Positions 22,381 through 31,800 of a stretch of 64,000 nucleotides of DNA are shown piece after piece (the first letter of the stretch is position 1; every line of letters begins with the position of its first letter). The stretch comes from Strigamia acuminata (lineage: Eukaryota > Arthropoda > Chilopoda > Geophilomorpha > Linotaeniidae). The DNA is taken from contig OX442315.1 in the NCBI GenBank assembly GCA_949358305.1, positions 5,917,875 to 5,981,874 of the forward strand, in the 5' to 3' direction. Under the pieces are notes generated by a model that was not told the origin of the DNA, did no database searches, and saw only the letters and a list, made by a program, of their open reading frames with translations. The position numbers and the translations under genes are program-made.

Positions 22381-23380
22381 TGTCATGAACCGGTTGTTTC
22401 TGATTGTTGAAACCGCGTTTGAAAGACGCGCCAGTTACGATACAAGAGAGCCTGGTCCCGAATAAGGGCCCGGCAACGTTAAGCAGCCTGAAGGGTGGCG
22501 GCAAGCTTAACCCCCTATTCGATCATGTTACGAATTATTACCGAGTTTGTTGGAGCCTTAAAAGTGGAAGAAGTAATGCTCACGTGCGGACTTAACAACG
22601 CTAACGTGGCTTAAGCTAATCTGGCAGGGACCCCTAATGGCGGAGCGGCCAGACCGAGCAAGCGCGCACTAATCGCGCGCAAAAGACGAAATAAACAACT
22701 CATTAGCTACTTGAATCTAATTTCTAGTCCAGAGGCACGTCAGCGGCATAAAACATCGTGTAAACACAAAAGAACATCGAAAGGAAAGGAAACAAAGATG
22801 ACACGCGGTATTTAGACACGCGATATGATGATGAACATCCTCAAACACGCAGAGTTAACTTGCATGGAGTTACTGCGAATTAACACAGGAAAAGTCGCCA
22901 AATGCACAACGGCCAGTTAAGGCACTTACGATAGCTCATGGTCTTACGCCTTCTGATCGCACTTGGCTGAAACAGCTCAGAAGTGAACTTGGGCCAAGTC
23001 CATCACAGAAAACGAGGGGAGAACCATGAGTCAAGCACGCGCAAGCCAATCAGGCACGCTCGTGAATAATCATCGCGATGAGTCAGTCGCGAGTGACTAA
23101 ACATTTAAATTAGATAGGATAAACTAAACGAAATTAGGAGGGGTAACAGTGGAAAATACTCAACATAGACCAGTCTGATGTGACCAAATTGAGTCACACC
23201 AGACCAGGTCAAGGGATAAACATGAATAGGAAATAAGGACAAATCAAAACTCAAATTCAAACACAAATAGGTTTAGGGATTTATTGGGAGTTTTAACAAT
23301 GGTGGAAAACACACGGAATAACGCGCACAACACAACAATTAGGTGAGGATTACAAAGCGCGTAAATGCCGGGCCGTGACA
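22381..23380 (-). repeat. 3' LTR of the Ty3-type element
   Basis: 1000 bp, identical in extent to the partner LTR. On the element's own strand it starts TGTCACGG and ends TTCATGACA. Confidence 0.95.
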
Positions 23381-23390
23381 CACCCCTCGG
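23381..23390 (-). other. Probable polypurine tract
   Basis: Minus-strand CCGAGGGGTG directly precedes the 3' LTR, the place of plus-strand DNA priming. It is short and interrupted by a T, so only fairly sure. Confidence 0.5.
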
Positions 23391-23938
23391 ACCAGAGTGT
23401 TTTAATCTCTGTTCAAAATCTGAAAACGAAAGTAAAATACGATACAAGAAATCAAATCAAATGACACTGTTGGAATGATTAAACACTTTGAGGCGCGAGA
23501 ACTTATCGCGTGGACTCAACAACACAAGCGACGTTAAGCGCCGAAATCAAAAATTACAAAACGCGCGGACTAAACAACGCAAGCGTTAAGCGCTCTAAAA
23601 ACTAAACAATAACAAGAAAAACTACTAGCATAAGCGCCAGGCCAAGAATGCGTCAATCGCATTAAATCACGCCATAAGGGCATCTCGACACTTATTAAAC
23701 ACTAGAAATGCACTACACTAAATATCAAAGACAAAATTCAAAGTCGCGCAAAGAAAAATCAAATTCAAACATCGGCACGACAAAGAACACAAAAAATAAA
23801 ACAAACACGGTTCAGGAAAATGTCAATATCACTGGCATTGTTCAAAAGAAAAGTTCGCGTTCAACACTAACTTCGCGAAGAACTACGCGAAAAAAGTCAC
23901 GTTCGGGAAAAAATGTCACTTACGAAGGCAAAAAACAC

Positions 23939-25729
23939 TCAGAACTCATACCCCGTAATGGCCGTAATGAGTTCTTTCATCAGACTAATGGCGCAGTACG
24001 TCACGACATCCCCCAACTGGCGCTCCTTTCGCGGACGAAACTCAGTCAAAACATTGGCGATCAGTCGTTGCAGGGTCATGATGTGCCCCTCTTCAAGAAG
24101 GTGCACAAGGGCCGCCATGCTTTCCGAAAGTCCAAGTTCGCGCTTGATAATTCCGTAGAAAAACTCGCGCCACCGGGTGGAATCCGCCTCCAAGTAGGTG
24201 TCATTGCGCCATCGGGACGGGCCCTCCCATTCCAGGGTACCCATGGGAAAAATCGCATCAAAATGGGCACGCGCCATTATCGACTCAAAATACAGCTCAA
24301 GCTCTCGCAGCGTCGCGAAGTCGCGCTTCTTATGCTGATCAGCCACCAATTTTCGAACGGCAGCGGTCAAATCCTCGGGCTGAGTCGGAAAAGGCAAGTC
24401 ACGCTGGGCTTGACGGCCAGTAAACAGTGGCAAAAGCTGTCGCCGCGGTCGGAAATCCTCATCATCGTCCGACTCTTCACCCGCTGGCAAATACTCGACT
24501 CCTCGACCGGCTTCAGTTAAACATACGCGGAGGTTGGGTAACTCACCCACGTAGTCCATTGAGTCCTCCATTTGTTCAAGAGAAGAGTGAGGAATCATGC
24601 CCCTCGAACCAGCAATCTCTCGACGACGCGCAGCCTCGTCGTGGCACCGGATGAGGTAGTCGAGGTCGCTCTCGGCCCAGTCGCGACGCAAACTGACACC
24701 AAATGGCGTCGCCATCTCATCCATCTCGCAGATCAACACACCAGCCGGCAACAAAGCCGTGGACAACGCAACCTCGTCAATCGGTGGCGGCACCTCAGTC
24801 TCGACGGACGACCCAGACGGCTCAGGGACCAGCGTCAACGTGGGAACAGGTCTCATCAACGGTACAGTCGAGGCACCGGCGGCAGCAGCCACATCACACG
24901 CAACGATCTCCGCTCGCACACGACGATGAAAGTCCTGCGAATACGCGATGTCCTGAAGTAAATTCTCATTACGCTCCTCGATTCCTCGGAGTCGGTCTCG
25001 TTCTTCATCGAATCGCGCGGCTCCCATGGCGATGTAAGCATTTGGATCATCGCGCTTTTTATGAGCCGTAGAATGGAGTCTCGGGGTCACGGACGGAAGC
25101 CTCTCCGCTCTTGGAGCCACCGGAGCTTCCCGCAACGCAAAACGCTGAAAAAATGAGGGTAATGGCGGCGCCGCTACCCCAGACGCCAACACCAGGCACC
25201 CCAACGGTGGATACTGCCAATTGTGCGGACGAAATCCAGCGCGAGCGGCCATCTGCATCGTATTCCTCCAGTACGCTTCATGTTGTATAACGAAGCGGTT
25301 ACAATCAGAGGCGGAACCGAGTAAAGGCTGGAAAATCTTCGGGAGCACATAACGCGAAATGTCCCGTCCATCCGCGATGGTCCGCCCCAAACACAGGGCC
25401 TGCACGCGCCGCATCCAAACCCGGAATTGAGCGCGTCTCAAATTCCCAAACCCCTCGCACGCAAAACATTCTTCCGCCCCATCACAAAGGTGGCCCCAAC
25501 CCGAGCACACCGGGCACAATTCTCGATTGGGGAAGGCCCGACACATCGGGTGGTCGGGATGATAATTCGGCATCAAGACCGGGCCTCGCTCAAATAATCC
25601 GGGCACAGGGTAGGGGCACACGTATCTCTCACGCGCCTGTCGCTGGCGGCGCGTTTCGACGGGTGTTTTGTCCCTGTGGCCCTTTCCACCACGCGACGGG
25701 GGTTTCGCTCCGCTACCACGTCCGGTCAT
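23939..25729 (-). CDS. Third ORF of the Ty3-type element, unknown zinc-binding protein
   Basis: 596 codons from the ATG at 25729 (MTGRGSGAKPP); the frame opens five codons earlier with GTG. It lies in the env position, 1.35 kb beyond pol. It has no signal peptide or membrane segment, so it is not an envelope protein. The first 60 residues are Arg/Lys-rich. Residues about 70-120 hold two CXXCXGXG units (CPVCSGWG and CFACEGFG) with extra Cys between, the pattern of the DnaJ central zinc finger, followed by RRAQFRVWMRRVQALC. The middle is Pro/Arg-rich, and the C-terminal 150 residues look helical (LRELELYFE, ESMAALVHLLEEGH). It could be a chaperone-like, nucleic-acid-binding or regulatory protein. 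I do not recognise a family. Confidence 0.8.
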   Translation of the reverse strand: MTGRGSGAKPPSRGGKGHRDKTPVETRRQRQARERYVCPYPVPGLFERGPVLMPNYHPDHPMCRAFPNRELCPVCSGWGHLCDGAEECFACEGFGNLRRAQFRVWMRRVQALCLGRTIADGRDISRYVLPKIFQPLLGSASDCNRFVIQHEAYWRNTMQMAARAGFRPHNWQYPPLGCLVLASGVAAPPLPSFFQRFALREAPVAPRAERLPSVTPRLHSTAHKKRDDPNAYIAMGAARFDEERDRLRGIEERNENLLQDIAYSQDFHRRVRAEIVACDVAAAAGASTVPLMRPVPTLTLVPEPSGSSVETEVPPPIDEVALSTALLPAGVLICEMDEMATPFGVSLRRDWAESDLDYLIRCHDEAARRREIAGSRGMIPHSSLEQMEDSMDYVGELPNLRVCLTEAGRGVEYLPAGEESDDDEDFRPRRQLLPLFTGRQAQRDLPFPTQPEDLTAAVRKLVADQHKKRDFATLRELELYFESIMARAHFDAIFPMGTLEWEGPSRWRNDTYLEADSTRWREFFYGIIKRELGLSESMAALVHLLEEGHIMTLQRLIANVLTEFRPRKERQLGDVVTYCAISLMKELITAITGYEF

Positions 25730-25744
25730 CACAAATTCAATCAC

Positions 25745-27078
25745 TAAATCGGAAGCAACAAAAACAAGTCAAAAAATCATACAAACAACAAATGACAAAA
25801 ATTACACCACTCGAGCATGAGTAAACAAAAAATACAAAAATAAACAGTTAATAACGCGGATTATAAAAAATTACGCGATACAACTCGAGCAGCAGCTCGT
25901 AACTTAGCCAAAAAAGGTACTCGCAATTAAAAATAACTGATGTTATGAAAATTAGGAAACAAAGCGCGTGAAATGGGATCACGATCAAAATGAGCGAAAT
26001 ACCAATGCGCAATAACCCAAAACAAAAGTTAAAAATAACAAAAAAAACATTAATCAAAAAATCTAATAACAATACAAAATCTTCACACAAATGTATAAAG
26101 TTCATCGTAACAATTAAACTCAATTAATGAGCAACACGCGAACGAACAAAGTCTATCGCGTGGCAAAGCAAAATGCACAAGCTCAAAAATTGGCTAAGTC
26201 CATCTATAGACATACGGGCACTTGACAAAGATGGACGACATCACGTGACCCGAAAGAAAAATCTAAGGCGTATGGCGACGCCATCTTGCATTTTGCAAAT
26301 CGAAACTAATACATTCACGAAAAACACTAGAAAATTCTAAATACGCGTAAATTGTCGTTAATCAGACTTTAAAACTAAATAAAACCATGAAATCAACGAG
26401 AAACTAACATAAACTTCTCCTAACTTCGCGTAGAGGCACGTGGCGAGAAATAAACCAAGTCACAACACTCAAAAAACTTGTTTGCTCGAGCGGCGAAAAA
26501 TTATCAAAAATCACTCAAAACTTCAATAAAACTCACGGTTAGTATTACTACAACAGTCAACGCGCCTTGGTGTGTTCCCACGCTCAGTTTCTCAGCACAA
26601 ATCGCGTTCAAAATATCCCGAACGCGTGGAGACGATGTGCACCGTGTCAAGTCGCAAAAACAAGATGGCAGCCAGACACTGATTGAAAAGTGACGTCACT
26701 GGTCAGATGACACTAGACACTCCGGCGCCATCTGTCGCAAACAAGACCACACACGCGCAACAGTCACCGAGCATGAAAAACAACACCAAGCGCTTACAAA
26801 GTCAAAGTTAATGAAAACAAAATCGCGTAAACACTCCGACGGGAAAAGAATAGAGTTTTGACCCCGCATTCCCCCTCGAAACGTCAGCGAATATCAACAA
26901 TTAGTAAAAAATGTTCTAAAACCAAATATTAGTGCAAAATACATCAAAAAACACAACAACACACTCATCCCAATGTAAACAAAAATCAACACAAACACCA
27001 AAACTCTTATAAAATTGAACCAATGCTAAAAAACGAATAAATATTAATAAACACTTTAAAAACATAAAAAGAAGGCTG
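25745..27078. other. Non-coding spacer between pol and ORF3
   Basis: A-rich spacer without a sizeable ORF. On the element strand it could hold a splice acceptor or leader for the ORF3 transcript, but I cannot assign one. Confidence 0.5.
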
Positions 27079-30000
27079 TTATGGCGGATCCTCTTCCTGT
27101 TCACAATCATTATACCGAATATTGTTCTCGGCATAATAATTTATACAAATCTCACGTGATTCCGCACTGAATTTGTCCACTCGGGCGTGTATATCGTCCA
27201 GATCCACCCGGGAAATAAAACTGGCGCCGCAACCATCTCCAACAGCACTCAGCGCTTCTAGTGGGTCCGGAACATCCTCCGAGTCCTTCGCGTCTTCATC
27301 CGGGTCGCGATACCAATGTCGGAGGTCCACGATGTGGTAAGGTTGTGTAACACTTCCGTCCTCCTTCATCAGCAGCACGGTATTCGGTCCGATGATCCGG
27401 TGGATGATGTAAATCCCTTCTGTACGCTGCTGGAAACCTGCTGAGACCTGCTTGTCCGCCGACGACAAGATCCTGCTCTTCAGCGTGACCCAGTCGCCAG
27501 GCTTGAAGTCGTGGGGCCGCCGTTTTCGATCGTACCATCGCTTGTGTCGCAGGTTTGCGATCTCCAGGTTCTTCCGCGCCTCGGCTCCGACGCGTAGCAT
27601 GTAACGATGTAAATACCTCGCCTCATCCGGCGGGAGAGGATCTCCGTCGTCGGTATCACTGTCGAGGTCGCCTGGGTAACGCGCTTCCTGTCCAACGATC
27701 ATCATATACGGCGAAAACTTCAAAGATGTTTGATAGCTGGCGTTAATGGCCAAAATGAAGTAGCCGATATGACGGTCCCAGTTCACGTGTTCGTCGATGT
27801 ACGCGACAATGCAGGTCTTCAGCGACTGGTTTAGGCGCTCCGCCAAGTTCCCTTGCGGATGATACACAGATATGTACTTGTTCACAATGCCCATTCCCGC
27901 ACAGTGCGCTTGAAAACGCGCAGAACGAAAAGTAGGCGCATTGTCACTAATTAAAGTCTTTGGGAAGGCCCAACGTTGCACAAATTTCTCAATTTGCCTG
28001 ATAGTAGTTGGCACATCTGCATTTTCAGTAAGCCGAACGTCAACCCATCTGCTAGCTGCGTCAACCATTACAAACGCGTAGCAATTACCCTGGCTAGACT
28101 TCAACTTTTTCCCAAAGTAGTCGACGTAAATGGTTCTAAAACGACGGCGTGGTTTTGCCGTTTCCATTTCTCCCATTGGCAAACGCCGTTCGACCTTTGC
28201 TCTCTGGCATGGCCCGCATACCTTGATCCACTCCGCCACATCTTTCTTCATCCCTGGCCAAAAAACACGCGTCTTTAAACGCATCATGGTCTTTTCAATT
28301 CCGAGGTGGCCAGAAGTTGGCGGAAAGTGAAGGCAGTGAAAATAAATTCGTCTCAAAGGCTCTGGCAAGTAAATACGACGCGATTCAGCGCGTTGGCCAA
28401 TTGTTACTGGCGGGTACCTACACAGAAGCCCATGATACAAGGCCATGTCAACAGATTGCTTTTTAATTTTCCCAGCCTCGTCTTCGTCAGGCGGCAAATG
28501 CCCAGTATCCAGATACATTATAATACCCTTCGCCCAACCATCAGCCAACTGAACTTCCCTCATTCTTTTCTGAGTTGGCAAAAGCTCGTAAGCCGGATGC
28601 TCAGCCGGTCGATCCTCATCCAAATCTTCGGATTCGTATGGCGAAACTTGGCCGTCCACCAAAGGTTGTTGAGTCTGCCTCGAACGCGTATTTGGTCGCG
28701 TCGGCAAAGGTGGCACCGTAGTCCGATATTCGTCGGAACTATGGTCACTCAAAAATCGCTCGCTACCAGATTTTCCTTTATTCGAAACTGGTGACGCTGG
28801 TGAAGACGAATGCTCACTTCTTGCAGGTGATACAATCTTTTTGGGTCTTCCAACTTTACGTTTTTGTTTTGGTGGCCGTCCTCTTTTCCTTTTAGGCACA
28901 GGATCAGAAGGAACCACTTTGACCTTACAGGGCCTTCCAACACGCCTTTTTGGCGGCAAGGCAGCTGGAGGCGTAATTACACCGGAGAGCTGGTGTGCCA
29001 TGACATCTTTCTTGTCTGCCGGCACACTACCCCCCCTTGAAGGGCCGGGGGGTTTGGGGGGTCGGGTGTTTGAATCCCCAAACAACTCGAGCGGTTCCAA
29101 CTCCTCAAATTCACGTCTCTTTTGAAGAATACGCAACTTCTTCCGAAGTTTGGCCGCGTTAACGATCTTTGAGCCAGATGGTTTTGGCACGAAATGCTCG
29201 TCGAGCTCCACCATCTCAATGGTCGGCCAACTCGCGAAATCGTCAAAGAACGCACAATATGTCGCATCATCAACGAGCGGACAATCGTCATCGCCAATTT
29301 CAATGGCTGGATCTACAGGAGCTCTGCTCAACGCATCAGCGACACGATTGCTAATGCCACTGCAATGCAGAAACGTAAACCGAAAGTCTGACATTGACAG
29401 AATCCATCGAGCCAATCTGCCCTTTGGTTCGCGCTGAGCAAAAAGCCATTTTAAACACTTGTGATCGCTCTCAAGGTAAAAATCCATAAGTTCTAAGTAA
29501 CTGCGGAAACGCTTAACTGCCCAAACAGCAGCTAGACACTCGATCTCCGTAACATTATAATTCTTTTCCGCACTATTTAAAGCGCGCGAAGCAAATGCAA
29601 TTGGCACACGAATGCCGTTATTATCCAATTGCATCAACGCAGCACCCAAGCCTGAGTAGCTCGCGTCTGTCTGCAGAATATACGGCTTCGACCAGTCAGG
29701 AAACCTCCGCTGCAAAGTTGACGTCGCAACTTGGTCCCGCAGATACTCGAACGCTGCTTGACAGCCATCCGTCCAATTCCATGGCGCGTTCTTCTTCATC
29801 AAGGGCCTGAAAACTTCACAAGTCTTCGAGTACCCCGGAAAAAACGAAGAATAGTACCCAATCATGCCCTTAAAGCGCTGCAACTCTTTTACGTTAGTTG
29901 GCGCGGGAAATAACTGGATCGCGCTGGTCTTTTTCGGATTAGGACGAATCTTTCCTTCTTCAACAATATGACCCAACACTTCAAGGCTACGCTTACACAA

Positions 30001-31800
30001 CTCTGTCTTGCCGGCATTCATCGTGAATCCTGCCGCGTCAAGAAGTGTCAAAACTTGCTTCAGATGTTCTACATGTTCTTCAAATGTTTTACTAAAGACA
30101 ATAATGTCGTCGATGTAAACAAAGACGCATTTGTACAAAAATTCCGCAAGCGTAAGATTCATAGCACGTTGCAGTGTTGCAGGGCCATTTATTGGTCCAA
30201 AAGGCATGCGGACATACTCGTAGAGTCCGCGATGCGTGATAAAAGCGAGAAAACGTTCATCTCCTGGCCTAACGCCGATCTGATGAAACGCTTCACGTCC
30301 ATCTATTATGGAAAACCACTTAGCCCCGCCCAAATATGAAAAGATGTTATCAATATCTGGGAGGGGATACACGTCAGGCATCGTTTGCGCGTTGATAGGG
30401 CGAAAGTCCATGGCGCACCTCCATCTGCCATCCTTCTTGGGGACGACGACAGGGGCCACGGCACAATCACTCTTCGAGCGACGAATAATACCCTGCGCCA
30501 GCTTTTGATCGATGTATTCATCAATTATAGCTTTCTTGGCTGGGTTCACCGGCCTAACAGGCACGTGTATTGGCCTAAAGTCAGGTTTGAGATCAACCTC
30601 AAAAAGAGTGTTATTACACAACCCCACTTCTTCTCTAAAGATGTTCGAAACGGGTTTTAACGCGTCAATCAAATGAGTGATGCGTTTTGGTGATAGTTGA
30701 TTTGATAACTGCCCATAAATCCAGTCCAACTTAGTCGGATCAGGACAAGGCAGATATTCAACAAAATTAGTCGTAGGAGAAAACTGTCCACCAGTGGAAC
30801 CAACTTTCCCTTCCACATCCGAAATAACTGAATCGGGAGGAACTGACGGAACGGACGACTCTGCAGACTGCAACAATCTCTTCCGAGCCCTGCGCACCCG
30901 TTTAGAACGTTGGAGCTGGCTAAAACACATGGGCCTCCGGTAGACACGTGTCGTATCGCGGAATTTAGTTCTGCGCGACTTTTCGCGTCGCGGAGGTGAC
31001 CAAAGAAATGTCCAACTCCCATTTTTCGCGGTCTTACGCGAAACCACCACCTTAACTCTGAATGGCGCATCGTCATGCGGTAACTCAAAAGTTTCGGCGG
31101 GCAATGTGCGATGATTCAACAAAACACAATTTACATCACTAATCGGGGCAGGAACTGCCATCTTAGGGGCGGCGGGGATTAGTGGTAACAAAAGTACCGG
31201 ATCGGAGGCCAGCGCCTGTCTCATAGTCATGAAACTACGCCGTTCCCCTGAACCTCTTATGAACCAGCAATTAAGTCCATGGTCCGTACATAACCCAACC
31301 GCTCGACAGAAATCTCGTCCGAGCAGCAAGTCCGCTGATGAGTCCTCTATTACCAAGCACACAAAAGAGATCAGAGTTTGAGGTGCACGCACGGTTATTT
31401 CCACGCTTCCCAAAACCTCAACTAATTGATTATTGGCAACGCGAATGGTCTCGTGCAACACAACCATTTCCACCCCCATCTTCTCATGCAGCTTTTCGTA
31501 CAGATCTTGCGCCATGATGCAGGTCTGAGCACCAGAGTCAAATTGCGCAATAAATTGGATGTCATTCCAGACGATCTTCACGTATTGGGAATCACGTCGT
31601 ATTCTTTCTCCAATCCCGATCTCAATTTTTGGCTCCTCGGACACATCTTTCTCTTTAGGAGAAATCATCACGAATGAAGTCAACTTCGGAAGTATTGGGT
31701 CAGTATTAGGCGCGGTCAACACAGATTTTGGTGGCAACACGCGCTTCACTTCCGGTGGTTCCGACACAGCTTTAGGTGTTAAACCTACTTCTTCTTTGGG
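27079..31800 (-). CDS. pol: pol polyprotein of the Ty3-type element
   Basis: The ORF from its first GTG (31767) has 1562 codons, but the frame is open upstream to the gag end, so expression as a gag-pol fusion by -1 frameshift is likely. Domains in order: aspartic protease (FDSGAQTC, LLLGRDF); reverse transcriptase (catalytic D in FSIIDGREAF, and FVYIDDIIVF); RNase H (LQTDASYSGLGAAL); a Lys/Pro-rich insert with three AT-hook cores (RVGRPCK, KRGRPPK, KVGRPKK); integrase with an HHCC zinc site (HCLHFPPTSGH, CGPCQ) and D,D,E residues (YVDYFG, ISDNAPTF, NLAERLNQ); and a C-terminal domain (PGDWVTLKSR, IIGPNTV). All catalytic residues I looked for are present. Confidence 0.93.
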   Translation of the reverse strand, partial: PKEEVGLTPKAVSEPPEVKRVLPPKSVLTAPNTDPILPKLTSFVMISPKEKDVSEEPKIEIGIGERIRRDSQYVKIVWNDIQFIAQFDSGAQTCIMAQDLYEKLHEKMGVEMVVLHETIRVANNQLVEVLGSVEITVRAPQTLISFVCLVIEDSSADLLLGRDFCRAVGLCTDHGLNCWFIRGSGERRSFMTMRQALASDPVLLLPLIPAAPKMAVPAPISDVNCVLLNHRTLPAETFELPHDDAPFRVKVVVSRKTAKNGSWTFLWSPPRREKSRRTKFRDTTRVYRRPMCFSQLQRSKRVRRARKRLLQSAESSVPSVPPDSVISDVEGKVGSTGGQFSPTTNFVEYLPCPDPTKLDWIYGQLSNQLSPKRITHLIDALKPVSNIFREEVGLCNNTLFEVDLKPDFRPIHVPVRPVNPAKKAIIDEYIDQKLAQGIIRRSKSDCAVAPVVVPKKDGRWRCAMDFRPINAQTMPDVYPLPDIDNIFSYLGGAKWFSIIDGREAFHQIGVRPGDERFLAFITHRGLYEYVRMPFGPINGPATLQRAMNLTLAEFLYKCVFVYIDDIIVFSKTFEEHVEHLKQVLTLLDAAGFTMNAGKTELCKRSLEVLGHIVEEGKIRPNPKKTSAIQLFPAPTNVKELQRFKGMIGYYSSFFPGYSKTCEVFRPLMKKNAPWNWTDGCQAAFEYLRDQVATSTLQRRFPDWSKPYILQTDASYSGLGAALMQLDNNGIRVPIAFASRALNSAEKNYNVTEIECLAAVWAVKRFRSYLELMDFYLESDHKCLKWLFAQREPKGRLARWILSMSDFRFTFLHCSGISNRVADALSRAPVDPAIEIGDDDCPLVDDATYCAFFDDFASWPTIEMVELDEHFVPKPSGSKIVNAAKLRKKLRILQKRREFEELEPLELFGDSNTRPPKPPGPSRGGSVPADKKDVMAHQLSGVITPPAALPPKRRVGRPCKVKVVPSDPVPKRKRGRPPKQKRKVGRPKKIVSPARSEHSSSPASPVSNKGKSGSERFLSDHSSDEYRTTVPPLPTRPNTRSRQTQQPLVDGQVSPYESEDLDEDRPAEHPAYELLPTQKRMREVQLADGWAKGIIMYLDTGHLPPDEDEAGKIKKQSVDMALYHGLLCRYPPVTIGQRAESRRIYLPEPLRRIYFHCLHFPPTSGHLGIEKTMMRLKTRVFWPGMKKDVAEWIKVCGPCQRAKVERRLPMGEMETAKPRRRFRTIYVDYFGKKLKSSQGNCYAFVMVDAASRWVDVRLTENADVPTTIRQIEKFVQRWAFPKTLISDNAPTFRSARFQAHCAGMGIVNKYISVYHPQGNLAERLNQSLKTCIVAYIDEHVNWDRHIGYFILAINASYQTSLKFSPYMMIVGQEARYPGDLDSDTDDGDPLPPDEARYLHRYMLRVGAEARKNLEIANLRHKRWYDRKRRPHDFKPGDWVTLKSRILSSADKQVSAGFQQRTEGIYIIHRIIGPNTVLLMKEDGSVTQPYHIVDLRHWYRDPDEDAKDSEDVPDPLEALSAVGDGCGASFISRVDLDDIHARVDKFSAESREICINYYAENNIRYNDCEQEEDPP

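Noticed and set aside
23708-24520. 270-codon plus-strand ORF
   Set aside because: Antisense shadow of the retrotransposon's ORF3, with matching high-GC wobble positions.
25745-27078. An envelope gene between pol and ORF3
   Set aside because: The only ORF with hydrophobic stretches is under 100 codons and is A/T-driven; no signal or fusion peptide pattern is seen.
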